Of a DNA stretch of 64,000 bases, positions 58,341 to 64,000 are shown in pieces. Numbering within the stretch: the stretch's first letter is position 1; every line of letters begins with the position of its first letter. The notes beneath the pieces were generated by a model. It saw only the letters and a program-made list of their open reading frames with translations. It did no database searches and was not told where the DNA came from. Source of the stretch: an uncultured Phascolarctobacterium sp. (lineage in GTDB: Bacteria; Bacillota; Negativicutes; Acidaminococcales; Acidaminococcaceae); contig CANRJC010000009.1 in NCBI GenBank assembly GCA_947630795.1, positions 1 to 64,000 on the forward strand, given 5' to 3'. The translations under genes and the position numbers were made by a program.

Positions 58341-59116
58341 CAGTTGATCACCTCCTCGCCCAAGTAGGCCTCGATGACCCGCCGATTGTGCTTGATCTCT
58401 TCCGGCACGCCCTCGGCGATCTTCATGCCGTATTCCAGCACGTAAATGCGTTCGCACACGCCCATCACCAAACTCATATCGTGCTCTATCAGAAGGATGG
58501 ACAGGGAGAAGCGTTCTCTTATCCAGCGGATCAACTCCATCAGTTCGTGGGTCTCCTGGGGGTTCATACCGGCGGCAGGCTCATCCAAAAGCAACAGTTT
58601 CGGCTCCGTGGCCAAAGCTCTGGCGATCTCCAGCCGCCGCTGCTGCCCGTAAGGAAGGTTCTTCGCCGTTTCCTGAGCAAAATCCTCTAAGTGGAAGATC
58701 TTCAGCAAGTCCATGGCCTTTTCGGTGATATAATGCTCTTCTTTCACATATTTGCCGTCCCTGATGATGGCATCGGCCAGATTGTAGGAAACGTGCATGT
58801 TGTAAGCGATCTTGACGTTGTCGACGACGCTGAGCTCGCTGAAGAGACGGATATTCTGAAAGGTGCGGGCCATGCCCATCTGGGTGACCTGATAGGACTT
58901 ATGGCCGCTGGACTTTTTCCCGTCGAAATACACTTCGCCTTCGGTAGGAGTATAAACGCCGGTTATCATGTTGAAGACAGTGGTCTTGCCTGCGCCGTTC
59001 GGCCCGATGAGGCCCACCAACTCGCCCTTGTCGATGTGCATGGTCAAGTTGGAGACAGCCCGCAGTCCTCCGAAGATCATGGAGATGTTATCTATTTTCA
59101 GCAAGGTCTCAGCCAT
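58340..59116 (-). CDS. livG: Branched-chain amino acid ABC transporter ATPase LivG
   Basis: A 258-residue ABC ATPase. Walker A GPNGAGKTTVFN, the LivG-type insertion with VTQMGMARTFQNIRLF, a signature LPYGQQRRLE (the usual LivG variant), Walker B LLLDEPAAGMN. It overlaps livM by 8 bp. Confidence 0.95.
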   Translation of the reverse strand: MAETLLKIDNISMIFGGLRAVSNLTMHIDKGELVGLIGPNGAGKTTVFNMITGVYTPTEGEVYFDGKKSSGHKSYQVTQMGMARTFQNIRLFSELSVVDNVKIAYNMHVSYNLADAIIRDGKYVKEEHYITEKAMDLLKIFHLEDFAQETAKNLPYGQQRRLEIARALATEPKLLLLDEPAAGMNPQETHELMELIRWIRERFSLSILLIEHDMSLVMGVCERIYVLEYGMKIAEGVPEEIKHNRRVIEAYLGEEVIN

Positions 59117-60050
59117 TTTGCCTGCCTCCTAACCTGAACATCTTGCGGCTCAGTTCCTCACTGCCGAAGAGGCCCTGCGGCCGACGCAGCATCAGCACTA
59201 TCATGGTGACGGAATAGATGACCATGCGCCACTCGGGAAAATCCGACAGATAGGCGCTGATGAAGGTGAGCAAAGTGGCTCCGCAGATGGAGCCGGTCAT
59301 GGACCCGAGGCCTCCCAGCACCACCATAGTCAAAATATCGAAGGACTTCATGAAAGTGAAGGTGGCGGGATGAGCCAAGAAAAAGTAATGACTGAAGAGG
59401 CAGCCGGCCGTACCGGCGAAAGAAGCGCCCAAAGTGAACGCCATCACTTTATACTTGGTAGTGTTGATACCCATGGTATCGGCAGCGATCTCGTTCTCCC
59501 TGATGGCCAAGCAGCAGCGGCCGGGAGCGCTGTTCTTGAAGTTTTTGATGAAGAAGATGATCGCGATCATCAGCCAGAAAGCCACAGTAAAGTTGGTAAA
59601 ACGAGGAATGCCCATCAAGCCGGAAGCACCGCCCACATAGTCGATGTTGAGGATGCAGATGCGGATGATCTCGCCGAGGCCCAACGTAGCGATGGCCAAA
59701 TAGTCTCCGTCCAGACGCAAAGTAGGCAGGCCGATCAAAAAGCCCAGCAGACCGGCGCTGACGGTAGCTACCACCAGACCGAGAGCGAAGGGCAGCCCCA
59801 GTTTGACGGTGATCACCGCCCCGGTGTAGGCTCCCACTGCCATGAAACCGGCATGGCCGATGGAGAACTGGCCGGTATACCCGTTGATGAGGTTCAGGCT
59901 CACCGCCAGAATGATATTGATGCAAATGAGGACGATGTTCAATTCCCAGAAGGGACCGATGACCTCGACGGCGATAAGGCCCTGCACCACGGCGTAGATC
60001 AGGACGCAGGCGATGATGGCCTTCAGATCGAACTTACGAATAGGATCCAT
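59109..60050 (-). CDS. livM: Branched-chain amino acid permease LivM
   Basis: A 313-residue permease with about nine helices. Family core: SLNLINGYTGQFSIGHAGFM and the cytoplasmic coupling segment AIRENEIAADTMGINTTKYK. It pairs with LivH in the membrane. It overlaps livG by 8 bp. Confidence 0.95.
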   Translation of the reverse strand: MDPIRKFDLKAIIACVLIYAVVQGLIAVEVIGPFWELNIVLICINIILAVSLNLINGYTGQFSIGHAGFMAVGAYTGAVITVKLGLPFALGLVVATVSAGLLGFLIGLPTLRLDGDYLAIATLGLGEIIRICILNIDYVGGASGLMGIPRFTNFTVAFWLMIAIIFFIKNFKNSAPGRCCLAIRENEIAADTMGINTTKYKVMAFTLGASFAGTAGCLFSHYFFLAHPATFTFMKSFDILTMVVLGGLGSMTGSICGATLLTFISAYLSDFPEWRMVIYSVTMIVLMLRRPQGLFGSEELSRKMFRLGGRQNG

Positions 60051-60062
60051 AGCGCTGCCTCC

Positions 60063-60953
60063 TTATACTTTTTCCCGCACATTCTTGCCCAACAGGCCGG
60101 TAGGCTTATAGAGCAGAATGAGGATGAGGATGGCGAAAGCAGCCGCATCTCGGAACGTGGAAGAGATGAAACCGCTGACCAGAGCCTCCACCACGCCTAA
60201 AATGATACCGCCGATCATGGCGCCGGGGATGATGCCTATGCCTCCCAGCACTGCCGCCACGAAAGCTTTCAAACCGGGCATCATGCCCATCAGGGGATCG
60301 ATGGAGTTGTAATAAACGCCCACCAGCACGCCGCCGGCCGCAGCCAGCGCCGAACCCAAAGCGAAGGTGGTGGAGATGACGCGGTCGATATCTATCCCCA
60401 TGAGCCTGGCCGCATCGGCATCAAAAGACACGGCCCGCATGGCCTTGCCGGCTTTGGTCTTGTTGACGATGTAAGTGAGCACCGTCATGAGGATGATGGC
60501 GCTGATCAAAATGACCAGCTGCTGACTGTTCATCACCAGCGGCCCCATATTGTACACCGTCGCCGCAAAGATAGAGGGGAAGGTGCGGGGCTGAGGGCTC
60601 ACGAAAAGGATCATGGTGTATTCCAAAAAGAAGGATACGCCGATGGCGGTGATCAAAATGGCGATACGGGGAGCATTGCGCATAGGCCTGTATGCCACTC
60701 TTTCGATGATGATGCCTGCCAAAGCCGCTCCCACCATCGCGAAAATAATGGCCGGAAAGAAGGACAGGCCCAAAGCGGTAGTGGCAAAAAAGCCCAAGTA
60801 GGCACCCAGCATATAGATATCACCGTGGGCGAAGTTGATCAGTTTGATGATGCCGTAGATCATGGTATAGCCCAAAGCGATGAGCGCATAGATGCTGCCC
60901 AGGGATATGCCGTTGATCAGTTGCTGGCAAAGCTGACCGAAAAAAGTGTCCAT
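60063..60953 (-). CDS. livH: Branched-chain amino acid permease LivH
   Basis: A 296-residue permease with about eight helices. GISLGSIYALIALGYTMIYG and INFAHGDIYMLGA are the LivH start, and the coupling helix is MRAVSFDADAARLMGIDID. Preceded by a hairpin that separates it from livK. Confidence 0.95.
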   Translation of the reverse strand: MDTFFGQLCQQLINGISLGSIYALIALGYTMIYGIIKLINFAHGDIYMLGAYLGFFATTALGLSFFPAIIFAMVGAALAGIIIERVAYRPMRNAPRIAILITAIGVSFFLEYTMILFVSPQPRTFPSIFAATVYNMGPLVMNSQQLVILISAIILMTVLTYIVNKTKAGKAMRAVSFDADAARLMGIDIDRVISTTFALGSALAAAGGVLVGVYYNSIDPLMGMMPGLKAFVAAVLGGIGIIPGAMIGGIILGVVEALVSGFISSTFRDAAAFAILILILLYKPTGLLGKNVREKV

Positions 60954-61000
60954 AGCTGACCTCCGAAGCCGGCTGTGCCGGCTCTTTCTTAATTAAGAGA

Positions 61001-61026
61001 GAGGCTGTTGCCAAAACAACAGCCTC
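61001..61026 (-). terminator. Attenuator-like hairpin between livK and livH
   Basis: GAGGCTGTTG and CAACAGCCTC form a perfect stem followed by TCTCTTAATT, an imperfect T tract. Such a partial terminator would yield more binding protein than permease. Confidence 0.65.
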
Positions 61027-61061
61027 ATTGGTGAATCAAGCTGATAAAGGGGCCTTACCTA

Positions 61062-62237
61062 TCAGGGATTAACTTTGGATTTGAAAGTCTGAACGCCGTC
61101 TTTGTGCTCGATGATAACAGCGCTCTTGATGGGATTGTGCTGCTCATTGAAGGTAACTTCGCCGGACACGCCCTTGAAGCCTTTGATCTTGGCCATGGCC
61201 GCAGAGATCTTGGCCGGTTCGGTGGACTGAGCGTCCTCGATAGCCTTGGCTACCAGCAGGGCGCAGTCATAAGCAAGTGCTGCGAAAACGTCCGGCTTGG
61301 TGTTGTAGGCCTTTTGATACTCGGCGACGAACTTCTTGTTCAGCTCGGAAGTATCATCGGGAGAATAGAGGTTGGTGAAGAACGTGTTGTTCAGAGCAGC
61401 TTTGCCTGCGATCTCGGGCAGCTTGGAGGAGTCCCAACCGTCGCCGCCGGCCATGGGCACGTTCAAGCCGATCTCTCTTGCCTGCTTAACGATGAGGCCT
61501 ACTTCCTGGTAGTAACCGGGGATGTAGATGAAGTCCGGATCGGCGGCCTTGATCTTGGTCAAAGTGGATTTGAAGTCGGTGTCCTTTTGCAGGTAAGCTT
61601 CTTCGGCTACCACGGAGCCGCCGTTCTTCACGAAGTTTTCTTTGAAGAAGGCAGCCAAGCCCTTGGCGTAGTCGGAGGTGTTGTCGATGTAGATGGCGGC
61701 CTTCCTGATGCCCAGATCTTTATAAACATAGTTGGCCATTACGGTGCCTTGGAACGGATCGATGAAGCAGGCGCGGAAGCTGTGCTCTCTGGTCTTACCG
61801 GTCTTGGGGTCGACGGTAACGTCGGGGTTGGTGCCCATAGGGGTGATGTCCAACACTTTCATGCCGTTGTTGATGGCGCCGGAGGCGATGACGGCGGAAG
61901 ACTGGTTGGGGCCGATGACTGCGACTACTTTATCTTGGCTCAACAGTTTCTGCATGCCGTTGGTGGCTTCGGAAGCCTCGGACTTGGTGTCGGCTACCAC
62001 CAGTTCCAGTTTTTTGCCGCCCAGCACGCCCTTGGTGTTGATCTCTTTGAAGACCAGATCGATGGCGTTCTTGGAAGAAATACCGAAGGAGGCGCTGCCG
62101 CCGGTCATCTCCAGCAAGCCGCCTACTTTGATAACATCGGCGTTTTCGGATTTCTTCGAGCCGCCGCAGCCGCTCAACGCACCCATGACGCAGGCGCCTG
62201 CAGCCAATAGAGCCAAAGCCTTCAAACTTTTCTTCAT
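61062..62237 (-). CDS. livK: Branched-chain amino acid binding lipoprotein
   Basis: A 391-residue periplasmic-binding protein (type I) with lipobox MGALSGC (Cys24). VGGLLEMTGGSASFG, PNQSSAVIASGAI and FGDGWDSSK-like AGGDGWDSSKL match LivK/BraC. First gene of the livKHMGF operon, with a strong promoter. Confidence 0.93.
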   Translation of the reverse strand: MKKSLKALALLAAGACVMGALSGCGGSKKSENADVIKVGGLLEMTGGSASFGISSKNAIDLVFKEINTKGVLGGKKLELVVADTKSEASEATNGMQKLLSQDKVVAVIGPNQSSAVIASGAINNGMKVLDITPMGTNPDVTVDPKTGKTREHSFRACFIDPFQGTVMANYVYKDLGIRKAAIYIDNTSDYAKGLAAFFKENFVKNGGSVVAEEAYLQKDTDFKSTLTKIKAADPDFIYIPGYYQEVGLIVKQAREIGLNVPMAGGDGWDSSKLPEIAGKAALNNTFFTNLYSPDDTSELNKKFVAEYQKAYNTKPDVFAALAYDCALLVAKAIEDAQSTEPAKISAAMAKIKGFKGVSGEVTFNEQHNPIKSAVIIEHKDGVQTFKSKVNP

Positions 62238-62538
62238 AAACTATTCCCCCTCACTGAAAATAATGATCGGAGCAAGCAGCCGGCAAAGCCCTGCTCCCGA
62301 CAGCGAAGACTTCGGGCCGAAACGGTTTTCGGCGCCGTTTTTTTCGCTATGCACCTATTATAGACATCGTTTCACATTTTTGTCAATGTTGCCGCTAAAA
62401 GGTGTTTCACCTCTCCTCGCGATCCTTTGTAACATTTGTTGCACAATTTTCCCGATAAAACTCTTTTCAAGACCTTTATTTCATTATGACCTGCGCAAGT
62501 ATACAGTATTATTTCTTCGCGGCCGCCGGATAAAAAGT
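62238..62538. other. Region between thrC and livK
   Basis: Holds the livK promoter and its ~115-nt leader. A short GAAACGGTTTTCGGCGCCG-like element lies near 62320-62340. Downstream of thrC no clear terminator is seen. No gene supported. Confidence 0.5.
62357..62386 (-). promoter_or_regulatory. Strong sigma-A promoter of livKHMGF
   Basis: Perfect TTGACA (62381-62386), 18-nt spacer and perfect TATAAT (62357-62362) on the minus strand. Confidence 0.85.
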
Positions 62539-64000
62539 TTATCGCAAAACGTTCAGCACTGCTTCTTCCATGCCTTGTGCATCGATAACTTCTTTGTGGA
62601 GCACCGGCAGCTCCCGCAGAGCTGCGAGTTTTGCGGGGGCGGCGGTGCCGCTCGCTTCTTCCAGTTTTTTGAGCAGAGCGAAAGGATCGGCCTGCGGCTC
62701 TGTATCTTCGCCCAGCGCCCGCAAAACGGAGTCGGGGAACTTATAGGGGCTGGCGGTAGAGAGCACGATGCTGTAGGTGGTGTCGTCGGTGAGGATGCGA
62801 TACTTCTCCAAAGCCCGCCAAGCCACTGCCGTGTGAGTGTCCAAAAGATAAGCGTGCTCGCTCTTCACTTTGTCGATAGTCTCTTCTGTCTCCACTTCGT
62901 CGACCCAGGCGGCGAAGAAGTGACGGCGGATCTGTTGCAAGATCTCCCGCTCGATCTGGTAGCTGCCGCCGGCCGCCAGTTTCTCCATATATCCCGTCAC
63001 CTGCTCTCCGTTGCGGCCGCAGGCATCGAAGAGCAGCCGCTCCAGATTGCTGGACACCAAAATATCCATGGAAGGAGACATGGTCCTGTAAAAATCTCTC
63101 TTCTTGTCGTAAATGCCCGTGTCGATGAAATCGGTGAGCACGTTGTTGCTGTTGGAGGCGCACAAGAGGCGGGCTATGGGCAAGCCCATCAGTTTGGCAT
63201 AATAGCCGGCCAAGATGTCGCCGAAATTTCCCGTGGGGACCGCGAAGTTCACCGGCCGTCCCTGCTTCACCTGCCCGGCCAGCACAGCCTGAGCATAGGC
63301 GCTGAAATAATAAACTATCTGCGGCACCAGCCGTCCCCAGTTGATGGAGTTGGCGGAAGAAAGAACGTAGCCTCTTTCGTTCAAAGTTTCGGCCAAAGAC
63401 CGATCGCCGAAGAGCTGCTTCACGCCTCTTTGAGCATCGTCGAAATTGCCGCGGATGCCGAAGACATGGACATTGCTCCCTTTTTGGGTCTCCATCTGCC
63501 GCTTTTGCAAAAGGCTCACGCCCTCGGCGGGATAAAAGACGATTATCTCGGTGCCTTCCACATCGGCGAAACCTTCCAGAGCTGCCTTGCCGGTGTCGCC
63601 GCTGGTGGCCACCAAGATGGCCACCTTCTGCTCCTGCCCCAGTTTTTTTCTCGCCATGTTCAGCAAATGAGGGAGCAGCTGCAGAGCCATGTCTTTAAAA
63701 GCGCAGGTGGGCCCGTGCCACAGTTCCAGCACGCCGGTGTGAGGAGCGGCCTGCACCAGAGGGGCCGGCCGGGCACCGCCGAATTTTTGCGGTCTGTAGG
63801 CCGCAGTCACCGCAGAGCGCACTTCGTCTTTGGTGTAATCGGTAAGATAAAGGCTCAAGATCTCCGTCGCCAGCTCCGTATAGGGCAGCCGCGAGAACTC
63901 CTCGATATCTTCCGGCCTGAGCGACGGCAGCTGCTGGGGCACGAAGAGGCCGCCGTCGGCGGCCAACCCTCTGCTGATGGCATAAGCCGAAGAAACTATA
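62539..64000 (-). CDS. thrC: Threonine synthase (5' end beyond the window)
   Basis: A PLP enzyme turning O-phosphohomoserine into threonine. The frame stays open to the end of the window, reading VSSAYAISRGLAADGGLFVP, so the first ~5-10 codons are missing. PLP lysine lies in GPTCAFKDMALQL; phosphate-binding ATSGDTGKAALEG and VPTGNFGDILAGYYA follow. Full-length homologues are ~495 residues. Confidence 0.93.
   Translation of the reverse strand, partial: IVSSAYAISRGLAADGGLFVPQQLPSLRPEDIEEFSRLPYTELATEILSLYLTDYTKDEVRSAVTAAYRPQKFGGARPAPLVQAAPHTGVLELWHGPTCAFKDMALQLLPHLLNMARKKLGQEQKVAILVATSGDTGKAALEGFADVEGTEIIVFYPAEGVSLLQKRQMETQKGSNVHVFGIRGNFDDAQRGVKQLFGDRSLAETLNERGYVLSSANSINWGRLVPQIVYYFSAYAQAVLAGQVKQGRPVNFAVPTGNFGDILAGYYAKLMGLPIARLLCASNSNNVLTDFIDTGIYDKKRDFYRTMSPSMDILVSSNLERLLFDACGRNGEQVTGYMEKLAAGGSYQIEREILQQIRRHFFAAWVDEVETEETIDKVKSEHAYLLDTHTAVAWRALEKYRILTDDTTYSIVLSTASPYKFPDSVLRALGEDTEPQADPFALLKKLEEASGTAAPAKLAALRELPVLHKEVIDAQGMEEAVLNVLR

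Overview
The window is a dense, mostly leftward-transcribed piece of a bacterial chromosome of moderately high G+C with AT-rich gaps between genes. Gene content (LytR-CpsA-Psr proteins, DUF951, DUF1847, DUF1638, ECF vitamin transporter, SEC-C methionine aminopeptidase, walJ-htrA-rlmH order, A/G-rich Shine-Dalgarno sites, TTGACA/TATAAT promoters) points to the Firmicutes. Anaerobe-type enzymes (radical SAM, LarA-like racemase, ferredoxin-type oxidoreductases) and several exported proteins fit a strict anaerobe. I suspect a diderm Negativicutes, but that is inference and no 16S rRNA gene is present. No phage, integrase, intact insertion sequence, CRISPR array or rRNA was found.

Layout. 0.1-2.9 kb: pyroglutamyl peptidase, a tRNA-Thr(CGU), an XRE regulator and a LarA-type racemase. 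3.3-10.9 kb: an eleven-gene cation/proton antiporter operon (mrpEFG, two MrpA-C/Mbh-like subunits, mrpB, mrpC, three antiporter-like subunits and one small membrane protein), preceded by a structured leader ending in an intrinsic terminator. 11.2-20.8 kb: glutamate racemase, an SDR enzyme, a two-component system, a membrane protein, an aldo/keto reductase with ferredoxin cysteines and a complete ECF transporter. 21-29.3 kb: DUF1847, VOC protein, two tandem LCP glycopolymer ligase paralogues, CoA pyrophosphatase, and small or repetitive exported proteins. 29.4-36.4 kb: tadA, ABC-F, an F420-hydrogenase-beta-like protein and the nucleotide-sugar genes galE, galU and manB. 36.5-38.5 kb: an overlapping HNH nuclease/ATPase pair resembling the Septu (PtuAB) anti-phage system. 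38.6-49.3 kb: M48 protease, CaiB-family enzyme, thiW with an ArsR-type metal sensor, an orphan solute-binding lipoprotein, a radical SAM protein, an exported argininosuccinate-lyase-like protein, alr and map. 49.5-56.7 kb: DedA, threonine aldolase, AlaX, HAD and DUF1638 proteins, then walJ-like, htrA and rlmH. 56.8-64 kb: DUF951, CBS-ACT protein, the livKHMGF branched-chain amino-acid transporter and threonine synthase, which runs off the window.

The genes combine housekeeping work (cell-wall amino-acid racemases, glycopolymer attachment, tRNA editing and modification, rRNA methylation) with ion and solute transport. The most unusual items are the antiporter operon whose third antiporter-like subunit lacks the usual pump lysine, its possible riboswitch leader, the exported lyase with a substituted catalytic histidine, the PtuAB-like pair, the twin LCP genes sharing an identical 95-bp start, and two intergenic stretches of degenerate ~35-bp tandem repeats.
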